A stretch of DNA of 51,307 nt from Acidobacteriota bacterium (GCA_012719355.1 JAAYAM010000156.1:1-51307); one strand, 5' to 3'. Positions 1 through 9,410 are shown, numbered from the stretch's first letter. The notes: generated by a model from the sequence alone, not told the origin. A program made the numbers and translations.

Positions 1-2
1 CC

Positions 3-401
3 TATCTCCAGTACGCCGCAGTCATATTCTATGCCGCACGGCATCCTTTTCCGGGATTTGGCGGTGCCTTCGCCAACATCGGCGGCGTCTCGCTGATGTA
101 TATACTGCTGGGTGCGGTTGTTGTGAAATTGCACTACGGCAAAAAGAAAGATCCGCTCCAGACGAACGCGGATCGCATACGGATGATCCGCGGCGTGGCA
201 AATTTCTACGCCTGGGTGTGTATCCTCATGTCGGTTTTGCTGTCGTTCTCCATCGCGCAGAAGCTGCTGAAGCTGGAGACATGGGGCCCGTTCGCGGGAA
301 CTGTTTTTTTCCTGATCATCACGCTTCTCCTTCTTCGTGGTTTTTCCGCGCCGCCGCGCCGGCCGGAAGCGGATGGGCTTGGTTTCAACCCGGTCCGTTG
401 A
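3..401 (+). CDS. Membrane protein of unknown function, 5'-truncated by the window edge
   Basis: The frame is open from the first bases, so the true start lies outside the window; 132 residues are visible. The visible part has about three hydrophobic segments: a Gly/Ala-rich one at the left edge running into SLMYILLGAVVV, one at WVCILMSVLLSFSIA, and a last one at GTVFFLIITLLLL. A basic loop with GKKKDP separates the first two, and the tail is Pro/Arg-rich. This looks like the C-terminal half of a small integral membrane protein, loosely like DUF1648/SdpI-type proteins, but I do not recognise the family. It is followed by a 240-base gap before the RND adaptor and probably belongs to an upstream unit. 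Confidence 0.6.
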   Translation, partial: YLQYAAVIFYAARHPFPGFGGAFANIGGVSLMYILLGAVVVKLHYGKKKDPLQTNADRIRMIRGVANFYAWVCILMSVLLSFSIAQKLLKLETWGPFAGTVFFLIITLLLLRGFSAPPRRPEADGLGFNPVR

Positions 402-517
402 CCTGAGTCGGTGCCGCAGCAATTGCCGCAGACCTGTACCGTCACCCGTTGGGCCGTCCATGGCTTGGAATGCCGTCATGATCCTAATCATGAGCGGCCT
501 GTAAGGCACTACGGTTC

Positions 518-526
518 TGGTATCAT
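518..526 (+). promoter_or_regulatory. Possible extended -10 element upstream of the first RND operon
   Basis: The sequence TGG-TATCAT matches an extended -10 pattern (TGn followed by a TATAAT-like hexamer). No convincing -35 is visible 16-18 bases upstream. It lies 117 bases before the preferred adaptor start at 643 and 36 bases before the alternative GTG at 562. Nothing else stands out in the non-coding stretch 402-642. Confidence 0.25.
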
Positions 527-642
527 TAGTCTGAACCCCCTCCAAAGCAATTATTTGACTGGTGAGAGACTCCGTGAGGCCTGAACGGGCCGCGGTGACC
601 GCGGGTGTTGTCCCCCACGACCTTCAGAGAAGCGCACCAGTG

Positions 643-1887
643 ATGGAAGTTATGCTTTCAGGACATGTCATTGGCACGCCGACTATCGCGATAATCCTTG
701 TTATCTGTGGGATCCTGCCGGTCGTATCGTGCAACTACTCAGGTACGGCAGTACAGGCGGAAGTACCGGAGGAGCCGGACACCGTAGTGGCGGTGGCGAA
801 GGCCGGACGGGAAGATCTGGGACAACAACTTGAACTTTCGGCCGAGTTCCGGCCGTACCGCGAAATCGATCTGCACGCCAAGGTGGCCGGCTATCTCAAG
901 GAGATCCGCGTCGATATCGGCGACAAAGTCGAGGAAGGGGAATTGATCGCCTCGCTGGAAATCCCGGAATTCACCAGCGACCTTGCGGGCGCGGCAGCGT
1001 CCAGGAAAAGCAGCGAGAATGAAGTAAGGCAGGCCCGCAGCGAGGTCGAGCGGACTAAGGCGATGATGGACGCGGCACGGCTCGTCTATAACCGGCTGGC
1101 CAGCGTAGCTGAATCACGGCCGAAACTTCTCGCCCGGCAGGAAGTAGACGACGCACTGGCGAAACTGGAAGTCGCCGAAGCCCAGTACGACAGGGCTCGC
1201 GCAGGCCTCACGGTGGCTGAAGAGCAGGTGAGCGTTCAGAACGCGAATGAAGCACGTGCCAGAACGATGGCCGAATACACGGTAATCAGGGCACCGTTCA
1301 GCGGCGTGATCACGGCGCGCTATGCCGATGAAGGCGCGATGATCCAGGCAGGAACCTCCTCGGAAGCGGCAATCGTGCGCCTGACCGAAGTCAGTCATCT
1401 GCGTCTGACTCTGTACGTCCCAGAATCGGCGATCCCGAACATCAGCACCGGTCATCTGCTGAAGGTACGGGTACCGGTCCTGGCACGTGCGTTCGAAGGA
1501 AGAATTTCACGCTACTCAAACAGAGTGAATTCTTCCACCCGCACGATGGAAACGGAAGTCGACGTGGCAAACCCGGATCTTATTCTCAAACCCGGCATGT
1601 ATGCTTTTGTCGATCTGCCGCTGACCGTCAGGACGGCGGCGCTTACAGTCCCGGTGCAGGCCGTATTCCGGGAAGGAGAGCGGGCGACCGTCATGGTCGT
1701 TAATCAGGAAAACCGGCTTGAAGAGCGGGAGGTATCGCTCGGAATTCAGACCCCGGAAAAAACCGAGATTACATCCGGTATCAGGGAGAATGACCTGGTC
1801 ATCGTCGGGAGCCGAAGCCATTTCCAACCAGGGCAGAAGGTCACTCCCAAAGAGATACCGGTTCAGTCAGGCGCAGAGGGATCGTAA
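643..1887 (+). CDS. RND efflux periplasmic adaptor subunit (HlyD/AcrA-type membrane fusion lipoprotein)
   Basis: Periplasmic adaptor that bridges an inner-membrane RND pump and an outer-membrane TolC channel. From the ATG at 643 the protein has 414 residues. It opens with a hydrophobic stretch ending in a lipobox-like VVSC with Cys30, which suggests an inner-membrane-anchored lipoprotein. A biotinyl-lipoyl-like half-motif (YRPYREIDLHAKVAGYLKEI) precedes a long Ala/Glu/Arg-rich helical hairpin at about residues 110-210. The second lipoyl half (YTVIRAPFSGVITARYADEG) and beta-barrel/MP domains follow. A GTG at 562 would extend it by 27 residues, but this would put the lipobox Cys too far from the N terminus. 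The stop overlaps the permease ATG by one base, so translation is coupled. The substrate cannot be told from sequence. Confidence 0.9.
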   Translation: MEVMLSGHVIGTPTIAIILVICGILPVVSCNYSGTAVQAEVPEEPDTVVAVAKAGREDLGQQLELSAEFRPYREIDLHAKVAGYLKEIRVDIGDKVEEGELIASLEIPEFTSDLAGAAASRKSSENEVRQARSEVERTKAMMDAARLVYNRLASVAESRPKLLARQEVDDALAKLEVAEAQYDRARAGLTVAEEQVSVQNANEARARTMAEYTVIRAPFSGVITARYADEGAMIQAGTSSEAAIVRLTEVSHLRLTLYVPESAIPNISTGHLLKVRVPVLARAFEGRISRYSNRVNSSTRTMETEVDVANPDLILKPGMYAFVDLPLTVRTAALTVPVQAVFREGERATVMVVNQENRLEEREVSLGIQTPEKTEITSGIRENDLVIVGSRSHFQPGQKVTPKEIPVQSGAEGS

Positions 1888-4800
1888 TGTCCCGTTTCGC
1901 CATTCAGAACCCGTATTTCGTCATAGTCATCTGCCTCTTCATCGCTGTCGTCGGCATCACCAGCCTGCTGCGCATGCCGGTCGATCTCTTCCCTTCCATC
2001 AACATCCCCGTCGTTTCAGTTGCAACTTTCTACTCCGGGATGCCCCCCGAACAGATCGAGGGTGACATCACCACCCGCTATGAGCGCTGGTTTACGCTGG
2101 GAAGCGGGATCGACCGAATGGAGTCCCGTTCGCTTACGGGCGTCAGCGTCATCGAAATCTTCTTCCAGCCGGGCACCGATCCGAATGCCGCCCTGACGAC
2201 GATTTCGAATCTGGCGATGGCCAACCTGCGCCGTCTCCCGCCCGGGACGCTCCCTCCGATACTGCTGAATTCCGACGCGTCGAGCCTGCCGGTATGCCTC
2301 GTCACCGTAACGGGCAAGGGGCACGGAGAGACTCTTCTGCGCGACACCGCGTATTATACGATACGGAATCAGCTTGCCAGAGTGCCGGACGTGTCCGTTC
2401 CACAGCCCTTCGGAGGCAAGGTCCGGCAGATCATGATTTATGTGGATCCGGTGAAGCTCGAGGCTCACCGGCTCAGCCCGATGGACGTGGTGCGCGCCGT
2501 CAACAACGCCAACCTGATTCTTCCCGCGGGGAATGTCAAGATCGGGCCGCTCGATTACGGCATCGACGTCAACAGCCAGCTCAGCACGATCGAAGAGATC
2601 AATGAACTGCCGGTGAAGACCGAAGGAGCTGCGGCTGTCAGGGTGAAGGATATCGGCGTTGCGAGAGATGCGGAGCAGATTCAATACAACATAGTCCGGG
2701 TAAACGGCCAGCAAACCGTGTATATCCCGATCCTCAAACAGGGAGGAGATGCAAGCACAATCGAGGTCGTCGAGAATACGAGAAAAGAGCTTGAACAACT
2801 GGCGGGACTCCCGGAAGGAGTCGGGACAGACGTGGTGTTTGACCAGTCGGTCTTCGTCAAGGGAGCAATCAACAAGCTGCTTCAGGAAGGAGCGCTGGGA
2901 GTCTTCCTGACCTCGCTCATGATTCTGGTCTTTCTCGGGAGCCTGAGGGCCACCGTTGCCGTGTTCATATCGATTCCGCTTTCCGCGCTGGCGACCTTCA
3001 TCTTCCTCGCGCTGAGCAACAATTCGGTGAACACGATGATTCTGGCAGGCCTGGCGCTGGTCTTTTCGCGGCTCATCGACAATTCCGTCGTCGTGATCGA
3101 GAACATTTTCCGCCACATGGAATTGGGCGAATCACCGGCCGACGCGGCTGAAAAAGGGGGACGGGAAGTTGCGTTGCCGGTGCTGGCGGCAACCCTTACC
3201 ACGATGGTTGTTTTCTTCCCTGTCACCCTGCTGTATGGCGTCAGCAGATTCCTCTTCACCGCCCTGGCGCTTTCAGTAGTGGTCTCGCTATTCGCCTCGT
3301 ATGTCTTCGCTCTTACCGTGGTCCCGCTCTTCTGCGCAAAGCTGATCAGGTCGTACCACCGCAGCGGATTCGAGACCGAAGCAGGCGGCGGGGATGAGGA
3401 GTCTCCGGACACCCAGGAACAGGGGAGCAGGATTCGCGCGTTCAACCGCTGGTTCAACGCGCGCTTCAGAAAGCTGGTCGACCGGTTCGAAGACCTGCTG
3501 CACATCGCGCTCAACCGGCCCGTTACCACGACAGTCTCGCTCCTGGCGCTGTTCGCATTGAGCCTGCTGATTTTTCCCTTGCTCGGGATCGCCTATTTCC
3601 CCCGAACGGATCCGGGTCAGTTCACCATCAACCTGAAAGGGCCTTCAGGCACCCGGCTCGAAGTGATGCAGGAACAGGTAGCCAAAGTGGAAGACCTCAT
3701 CCGCAGCGTTATCGCTCCGGAAGACCTGACGATAATCGTCTCCAACATCGGCGTCACCCAGGACATTTCGGCCATCTACACGAGCAATGCGGCGTCTCAC
3801 ACGGCCTTTGTGCAGGTGAGCCTCGACCCGGGCGCGGACACCGGCACCTACGAATACATGGAGCGTGTCAGGCGAAAACTCGCGTCCGATATGCCTCAGA
3901 TCAGTTCGTTCTTCTATTCCGGCGGCATGGTGGACGCAGTGCTGAACCTCGGCCTCCCCGCCCCGATAGACGTCCAGATAGGAGGTTCTGATCTTCAAAA
4001 GAATTACGAGGTGGCCACCAGGATAGCCCGCGAGATCCGCAAAATGGAAGGCGTGAGCGACGTGTTTATCCCGCAGGACCTCGACGCCCCGAGAATAGAA
4101 ATGCGCGTCAATCGCGACCAGACCGGCAAACTGGGTCTGGACGCACGGGAAGTGGTCAGCAACATCATCACCTCGCTGGTGTCGAATCAGATGATCGCTC
4201 CCACTTTCTGGATAGACCCGAAGAGCAATAACGACTACTACCTTACGGTTCAATTCCCCGAGGGGCGGGTGCGAAACCTCAACGACCTGAAGAGCATTCC
4301 TTTGCGCGGTCAGGATATGACACATCCGACTACGCTTGATGCGGTCACGACCTTCAGGCACACGCACGGGCCGACCGAGATCAATCACTACCAGATCCGC
4401 CGCGTCGTCGACATCTATGTGAACACCGTCGGAGAAGACATCGGGGAGGTCGCCGAAGGGATAGAGCGGATCATCGCGGAAACGCAATTGCCCGAGGGGA
4501 TTCAGGTTGATATGCGTGGGATGGTCCAGGAAATGCGCGCATCATTTCGCAGTTTTTCTCTCGGGCTGTTCCTCTCGGCCCTTCTGGTGTATCTGATTCT
4601 CGTTGCACAGTTCAGATCATTCCTGGATCCCTTCCTGATTCTCCTGGCTGTGCCGATGGGACTCATAGGCGTACTGCTGCTCATGTGGGTGACCGGAACT
4701 ACACTCAACGTACAGTCCCTGATGGGAGTGGTGATGCTGGTCGGGATCTCATCCTCGAACAGCATCCTCATCATCGATTTCGCGCGCAGATCGATTGCCG

Positions 4801-5051
4801 AGGGACTGCCCGTACGCGATGCTCTGGTGAAAGCCTGCCGCGTCAGGCTGCGCCCCATCATCATGACGTCACTGGCGACAATCATAGGACTGCTGCCGAT
4901 TGCTTTTAACTGGGGGAGGGGAGCTGAAGCATATGCGCCGCTGGCCCGCGCGATTATCGGCGGACTGAGCGCATCTGTGGTGCTCACCATCTTCATCGTA
5001 CCTGCGGCTTACCTGCTGGCTTACAGGCGGCGACACCCCGAAGGAAACTAA
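1887..5051 (+). CDS. RND efflux pump permease (AcrB/HAE1 superfamily) with altered proton-relay residues
   Basis: Inner-membrane pump subunit of 1054 residues, the usual length for the family. TM1 is followed by a porter domain starting at the conserved FPSINIPVVSVATFYSGMPP. TM2-6 lie at about 335-480, a second porter domain follows, and TM8-12 lie at about 860-1045. The TM4 motif that is normally DD reads SRLID398-N399-SVVVIEN. The TM10 position equivalent to AcrB Lys940 is Ser957 (GISSSNSILIIDF), while the Arg equivalent to AcrB Arg971 is kept as Arg987. The protein thus has only one of the two canonical TM4 Asp residues and lacks the Lys. It is co-transcribed with the adaptor (1-base overlap) and the TolC-like gene 20 bases downstream. 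The family call is certain; substrate and coupling ion are unknown. Confidence 0.93.
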   Translation: MSRFAIQNPYFVIVICLFIAVVGITSLLRMPVDLFPSINIPVVSVATFYSGMPPEQIEGDITTRYERWFTLGSGIDRMESRSLTGVSVIEIFFQPGTDPNAALTTISNLAMANLRRLPPGTLPPILLNSDASSLPVCLVTVTGKGHGETLLRDTAYYTIRNQLARVPDVSVPQPFGGKVRQIMIYVDPVKLEAHRLSPMDVVRAVNNANLILPAGNVKIGPLDYGIDVNSQLSTIEEINELPVKTEGAAAVRVKDIGVARDAEQIQYNIVRVNGQQTVYIPILKQGGDASTIEVVENTRKELEQLAGLPEGVGTDVVFDQSVFVKGAINKLLQEGALGVFLTSLMILVFLGSLRATVAVFISIPLSALATFIFLALSNNSVNTMILAGLALVFSRLIDNSVVVIENIFRHMELGESPADAAEKGGREVALPVLAATLTTMVVFFPVTLLYGVSRFLFTALALSVVVSLFASYVFALTVVPLFCAKLIRSYHRSGFETEAGGGDEESPDTQEQGSRIRAFNRWFNARFRKLVDRFEDLLHIALNRPVTTTVSLLALFALSLLIFPLLGIAYFPRTDPGQFTINLKGPSGTRLEVMQEQVAKVEDLIRSVIAPEDLTIIVSNIGVTQDISAIYTSNAASHTAFVQVSLDPGADTGTYEYMERVRRKLASDMPQISSFFYSGGMVDAVLNLGLPAPIDVQIGGSDLQKNYEVATRIAREIRKMEGVSDVFIPQDLDAPRIEMRVNRDQTGKLGLDAREVVSNIITSLVSNQMIAPTFWIDPKSNNDYYLTVQFPEGRVRNLNDLKSIPLRGQDMTHPTTLDAVTTFRHTHGPTEINHYQIRRVVDIYVNTVGEDIGEVAEGIERIIAETQLPEGIQVDMRGMVQEMRASFRSFSLGLFLSALLVYLILVAQFRSFLDPFLILLAVPMGLIGVLLLMWVTGTTLNVQSLMGVVMLVGISSSNSILIIDFARRSIAEGLPVRDALVKACRVRLRPIIMTSLATIIGLLPIAFNWGRGAEAYAPLARAIIGGLSASVVLTIFIVPAAYLLAYRRRHPEGN

Positions 5052-5071
5052 CCTGATGCGGAGGCTCTTTC

Positions 5072-6361
5072 ATGACAGGCTCGCGGATCATTCTGACGCT
5101 GTTGTTCGCTATGTTCGGGGTCATCGACCCGGCAGAGGCTCAGACTCTTCAGAGACTCACTCTTGAACAGGCACGCCAGGCGGCGCTGGCGAATCACCCG
5201 CAGGTCAGGGCCGCCACCTTCGATGCGCTGGCTGAAACCCAGGTCGCCGCGCAACGCAGTGCGGCCCGGTTTCCGGTCGTGCAGGCCGATCTGACAGGCG
5301 CCGGAGCAAACCCGGAAGATACGATCGCCGCCGGACAGATCAACAATTCATCGGTCGACACCCGCGGTGCCGCAGGCCTCCGGGTAGATCAGCTGATATA
5401 CGATTTCGGACGGACGTCAAACCTCGTCCGGAGCGCCCGCTCGCGGGCACGTGCGGCGGAACAGACGTCCGAAACGACGCGCGCTCAGGTCATTCTGGAG
5501 GTCGATCGCGCGTATTTCACGGCACTGCGTGCTCAGGCCCTGCTCGAAGTGGCGGAACAGACGGTCCAGACACGACGGCTCGTGCTGGAACAAACACAGG
5601 CACTGCAGCAAACCGGGATCAGATCAGGACTCGATGTGAGCATGGCCCGCTACAGCCTCGCCGAAGCACAACTGCAGCTTTCCAGAACAGAGAACGATTT
5701 CCGTGCGGCGCTTGCGAATCTCTCCACAGCCATGGGCGTCGAAGAGGAACGTCCTTACCAGCTCGTCGATGAGCCGCTTCCCGACCGCACGCTTCCCGAC
5801 CGGGAGGAGATCATTGCCGAAGCGTCGCAAAACAGGCCCGACCTCAGGGCACTCAGGCTGGAACGCGATGCGGCCTATCAATTCCTGGCCGCGGAGAAAG
5901 CGCTTAGAAGACCGAGCATCACGGCAGCGGCAGTCGCAGGATTGATTCCCTTCCATAACCGAGACCTTGATAATCGTTATAACGCAGTAGGAGTCAACAT
6001 CGATATACCGATTTTGGGCGGAGGAAGAAGAGCCCGTGCGCGCGAGGCGAACTACAGGGCAAGAGCTTCGGAAGAGCGGGTGAGAAATGCTGAGATCGAG
6101 ATAGCCCGGGACGCGCGCGTGGCCTGGTACAATGCGGACAGCGCATTCCAGCGCATCGGCCTGGCCGCACAACTGCTCAGCCACGCAAAGGAGTCTTTTG
6201 ATCTCGCGCAGGAGAGATACAGGCTCGGCCTGGCTTCAATTGTCGAACTGAGCCAGGCGGTCCTGAGTCTCACGGTGGCGGAAATCGAAAGCGCCAACGC
6301 CCGTTTCGAATACCGGATTCAGCGTTCTATCCTGGATTATCAACGCGGCCAACTCCCGTGA
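5072..6361 (+). CDS. TolC-family outer-membrane efflux protein
   Basis: Outer-membrane channel subunit of the first RND system, 429 residues. A signal peptide ends near AEAQ (about residue 24). The mature protein has the internally duplicated TolC/OEP layout. The first repeat starts LTLEQARQAALANHPQVRA and includes the VDQLIYDFGRTSNLV segment. The second repeat starts near IIAEASQNRPDLRALRLERD and includes NIDIPILGGGRRARAREAN. It ends in the typical LGLASIVELSQAVLSLTVAEIE helix. Long Ala/Arg/Glu-rich helices would form the periplasmic tunnel. It is the third gene of the adaptor-permease-channel operon. Confidence 0.92.
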   Translation: MTGSRIILTLLFAMFGVIDPAEAQTLQRLTLEQARQAALANHPQVRAATFDALAETQVAAQRSAARFPVVQADLTGAGANPEDTIAAGQINNSSVDTRGAAGLRVDQLIYDFGRTSNLVRSARSRARAAEQTSETTRAQVILEVDRAYFTALRAQALLEVAEQTVQTRRLVLEQTQALQQTGIRSGLDVSMARYSLAEAQLQLSRTENDFRAALANLSTAMGVEEERPYQLVDEPLPDRTLPDREEIIAEASQNRPDLRALRLERDAAYQFLAAEKALRRPSITAAAVAGLIPFHNRDLDNRYNAVGVNIDIPILGGGRRARAREANYRARASEERVRNAEIEIARDARVAWYNADSAFQRIGLAAQLLSHAKESFDLAQERYRLGLASIVELSQAVLSLTVAEIESANARFEYRIQRSILDYQRGQLP

Positions 6362-6378
6362 GTCTGCGCCTTTGAGAA

Positions 6379-6410
6379 TTGACCGGATCGGGCCCGGCCT
6401 GTGATATAAC
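6379..6410 (+). promoter_or_regulatory. Candidate sigma-70-type promoter for the CoA-transferase gene
   Basis: TTGACC (6379-6384) and TATAAC (6405-6410) are separated by 20 bases, and a TGA directly before the hexamer gives an extended -10. The spacing is long, so recognition would depend on the extended -10. The start codon lies at 6444 behind a strong AAGGAGG at 6431-6437. Confidence 0.35.
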
Positions 6411-6443
6411 GTTTGCCTTCAGGCTGATCAAAGGAGGGATCAA

Positions 6444-7652
6444 GTGGCAGAAGGACCTTTGTCAGGAATCAGGGTCGTCGAAATATCGACATTTCAGCAG
6501 GGTCCCGTGGCCGGAATGCGGCTGGGAGATCTGGGTGCCGATGTCATCAAAATAGAGCCTCACGATGGAGACCCTGCCCGGCGGCATATGACGACGATTG
6601 AAGCGGAATTCAACGTGAAGGGGTTCAACTACTACTTCGAACACGCCAACCGCAACAAACGCGGCATCGTGCTGGACATGAAGAAAGAAAGAGGAATGCA
6701 GGTCTTTCTGAGACTCATCGATTCGGCCGATGTGTTCCTGAACAACATGAGTATAGGGGCCCCACTGCGGCTGGGAATCGGCCCGGGCCCCCTACTGGCA
6801 CGGAATCCACGGCTGATCTATGCACAGGCGTCGGGCTGGGGACGCGAGGGTCCGCTCGCCAATGAGCGCTCGTTCGATTATACGGGAATCGCGCGTTCGG
6901 GATTGATGATGGCCGCAGGAGAAAACGGAACTCCTCCATCCATGATACTGCCCGGCCTTGGAGATGAACTCGGGGGCCTGATGTGCGCCTGGGGTGTAAC
7001 CCTGGCACTGTTTGCACGGGAAAAGACCGGGAAAGGACAGGTGGTCGACACCTCGCTCATGGGAAGCGTCGTGGCGATGCTCGGACACCTCGTATCCGGG
7101 ACAGCCATGTTGAAGCAGCAGTTTCCGAGATTCGTCAGGGCATCGGCAGGAAACCCTCTCTACAATCATTACCGGTGCAGTGACGGCAAATGGCTCGCCA
7201 TCGCTCATCTCGATCCCGACCGCTGGTGGGCAACCGTGTGCCGAGCGCTCGGTGTCGAAGAACTGACAAACGACCCGAGGTTCAGCACCTTCGCCGTCCG
7301 GTCGGAGAACCGCAAGGAACTGATAGCGATTTTCGACCGGCTCTTCGCCTCAAAGACGAGAGAGGAATGGATGAGGATCCTGCAGGAACACGGATGCATC
7401 TACACTCCTGTCCTGGACATTAATGAAGTAGTCGAAGATCCGCAGTCCGCGGCAAATGACTATGTCATAGACATCGAGCATCCTGCCTATGGCTCGCTGA
7501 AAACGATCGGATTCCCATGGAAATTGAGTGAAACCCCTCCCGCCTGGCGTCGGAAAGCGCCCGCGCTTGGCGAACACACGGATGAAGTTCTGCGGGAAAT
7601 CGGATACAGCGCAGAAGAGATAACACAATTGCGCGAACAACAAGTCATTTGA
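6444..7652 (+). CDS. CaiB/BaiF (family III) CoA-transferase
   Basis: Predicted cytosolic enzyme of 402 residues that moves CoA between carboxylic acids. The N terminus (LSGIRVVEISTFQQGPVAGM, then LGDLGADVIKIEPHDGDPAR) is the family signature. The motif NRNKRGIVLDMK and the segment DVFLNNMSIGAPLRLGIG also fit. The conserved active-site Asp of this family most likely corresponds to the Asp in ERSFDYTGIARSG. The typical C-terminal APALGEHTDEVLREIGYS is present, so the protein looks full length. The start is a GTG with an excellent AAGGAGG ribosome site six bases upstream. No acyl-CoA dehydrogenase or ligase lies nearby, so the acid substrate is unknown. Confidence 0.93.
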   Translation: MAEGPLSGIRVVEISTFQQGPVAGMRLGDLGADVIKIEPHDGDPARRHMTTIEAEFNVKGFNYYFEHANRNKRGIVLDMKKERGMQVFLRLIDSADVFLNNMSIGAPLRLGIGPGPLLARNPRLIYAQASGWGREGPLANERSFDYTGIARSGLMMAAGENGTPPSMILPGLGDELGGLMCAWGVTLALFAREKTGKGQVVDTSLMGSVVAMLGHLVSGTAMLKQQFPRFVRASAGNPLYNHYRCSDGKWLAIAHLDPDRWWATVCRALGVEELTNDPRFSTFAVRSENRKELIAIFDRLFASKTREEWMRILQEHGCIYTPVLDINEVVEDPQSAANDYVIDIEHPAYGSLKTIGFPWKLSETPPAWRRKAPALGEHTDEVLREIGYSAEEITQLREQQVI

Positions 7653-7691
7653 TGAGCCGCCGGTTCCGTCGCCGCCGCATTTCTCCGGGAT

Positions 7692-7700
7692 TGGTATACT
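7692..7700 (+). promoter_or_regulatory. Extended -10 element placed for a leaderless transcript
   Basis: TGG-TATACT ends six bases before the ATG at 7707. If transcription began the usual 6-7 bases downstream, the mRNA would start at or beside the start codon. There is no well-spaced Shine-Dalgarno sequence. No -35 match is seen. Confidence 0.35.
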
Positions 7701-7706
7701 TGGGAA

Positions 7707-9410
7707 ATGAGGTACTTCGTGCTGGCGGCAGATTACGATGGAACGCTGGCCCGGAAGGGGAAGGTCGACCAACAGACGGTTGCCGCACTTCAACGGGTGC
7801 GCGAATCCGGCCGCATCAACATCCTCGTTACCGGCAGGCAGATTGATGATCTGCTCAATACCTTTCCTCACCCGGAACTTTTCGAACGTATAGTCGCTGA
7901 AAACGGTGCCGTCATCTACAATCCCTCAAACCGGAAAGAAACCGTGCTGGGCGAACCTCCGCCGGAAACCCTCATCGAGACTTTGCGCAACCAGAACATT
8001 CCCCTTGCCGTCGGCCGGGTGATTGTGGCGACGACAGTCCCGCATGAAACCAGTGTCCTGAGAGTCGTGCGCGAGCTCGGACTCGAGTGGCAGGTGATCT
8101 TCAATAAGGGCGCAGTGATGACACTCCCGGCGGGAGTGAACAAGGCACTGGGTTTGCAGACTGCTCTTTCGGAACTCGGGTTCTCTCCGCACGCGGTCAT
8201 CGGTATCGGAGATGCTGAAAACGATCACGCCTTCCTTGAATCATGCGCGTGCTCTGTCGCGGTCTCCAATGCACTCCCCTCTTTGAAAGAGCGTGCAGAC
8301 CTGGTCACGCAGCATGATCACGGCGCCGGCGTCACGGAGCTGATCGAAAAACTTGTCGCGACTGATCTGATCGAGCTTGCAGAGAAGCTTCAGAGACACG
8401 ACATCGAACTCGGGTTTCGGGACGGCCCTGCTCCCGTCAGGATTCCGGCCTATGGATCCAGCATCCTTGTTGCAGGAACCTCGGGAGGAGGCAAGTCTAC
8501 CCTGACTACCGGCTTCATGGAGAGGCTGCGCGAGAAGAAGTACCAGTTTTGCATCGTCGATCCGGAAGGAGATTACTCGGACATCGACCTGCCGGTGCTC
8601 GGCGACAAGGCCCATGCGCCGAATCCTTCGGAAATCATGGGAGTACTGATGCAGCCGGATCAGAACATTGTCATCAATCTTACCGGCATAACCCTGGAAC
8701 AACGCCCGGCTTTTTTTACGGGCCTTCTGCCGCATTTCCAGGAATTCCGCGCCAGAACCGGCAGACCGCACTGGTTCTTCATCGACGAAGCCCATCACCT
8801 GCTCCCCGAAACACGCGACTCGAGTTCCTGGATACCACAATCCCTGCACGGCATCTGGATGGTCACCGTGCATCCGGAGCATGTTTCCCGGTCAGTTCTG
8901 CTCACCGTGAACACCGTAGTGGCGATCGGAAATAGACCGAAGGAGACGATCGCCTCCTTCGGTCGGAAGCTCGGGGTGAACTCGCCGGATATCCCTCAAA
9001 GGGAGCTGGAGGCTGGCGAGGCGATAGTGTGGGACCGCAATTCCGGCCAAAATCCCTTCCGGATCCGCAGCATCTCTCCCAGATCGGAGCGCCAGAGGCA
9101 CAAACGCAAGTATGCTGAAGGAGAATTGCCTCCGGATCAAAGCTTCTATTTTCGGGGACCGGAGGGGAGACTGAATTTGCGCGCGCAGAACATGCAGCTG
9201 TTCATCCAGTTGTCTGACGGAGTCGATGACGAGACCTGGCTTCACCATCTGTCCAGGGGGGATTATTCAGACTGGCTCGAAAACCTCATCAAAGACCCGG
9301 AACTCGCGGCCGCAGTATCAAGAGTCGAAAGAAACAGGGCGCTGTCTGCGAAAGAGAGCCGCACCGCCATCCGCGAGCTGATCGAGGAACGCTACACGGC
9401 CCCCGAATGA
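7707..9410 (+). CDS. HAD-IIB phosphatase fused to a HerA/DUF87-like ATPase
   Basis: A 567-residue multidomain protein. Residues 1-220 are a Cof/SPP-type HAD hydrolase. The DxD nucleophile motif is D9-Y-D11-GTLA, motif II is LVTGR, and motif IV is GIGD169-AEND173. Residues 240-440 are a P-loop ATPase of the HerA/VirB4/DUF87 kind, with Walker A G257-TSGGGKST265 and Walker B WFFID360-E361-AHH. The AAYGSSI/LVAGTSGGG and VDPEGDYSDID segments are typical of ATPases that load an ordered DNA or protein channel. The last 100 residues (SFYFRGPEGRLNLRAQN, TWLHHLSRGDYSDWL, IKDPELA) resemble DUF5752-like C-terminal modules. All motifs look intact. Its role is unknown; control of a phosphorylated metabolite by an ATPase, or the reverse, is only a guess. 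It converges with pilT with two bases between the stops. Confidence 0.85.
   Translation: MRYFVLAADYDGTLARKGKVDQQTVAALQRVRESGRINILVTGRQIDDLLNTFPHPELFERIVAENGAVIYNPSNRKETVLGEPPPETLIETLRNQNIPLAVGRVIVATTVPHETSVLRVVRELGLEWQVIFNKGAVMTLPAGVNKALGLQTALSELGFSPHAVIGIGDAENDHAFLESCACSVAVSNALPSLKERADLVTQHDHGAGVTELIEKLVATDLIELAEKLQRHDIELGFRDGPAPVRIPAYGSSILVAGTSGGGKSTLTTGFMERLREKKYQFCIVDPEGDYSDIDLPVLGDKAHAPNPSEIMGVLMQPDQNIVINLTGITLEQRPAFFTGLLPHFQEFRARTGRPHWFFIDEAHHLLPETRDSSSWIPQSLHGIWMVTVHPEHVSRSVLLTVNTVVAIGNRPKETIASFGRKLGVNSPDIPQRELEAGEAIVWDRNSGQNPFRIRSISPRSERQRHKRKYAEGELPPDQSFYFRGPEGRLNLRAQNMQLFIQLSDGVDDETWLHHLSRGDYSDWLENLIKDPELAAAVSRVERNRALSAKESRTAIRELIEERYTAPE

Noticed and set aside
2016-3116. 366-codon open frame on the minus strand within the RND permease
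   Set aside because: It is wholly antisense to conserved permease sequence and has shadow-like composition.
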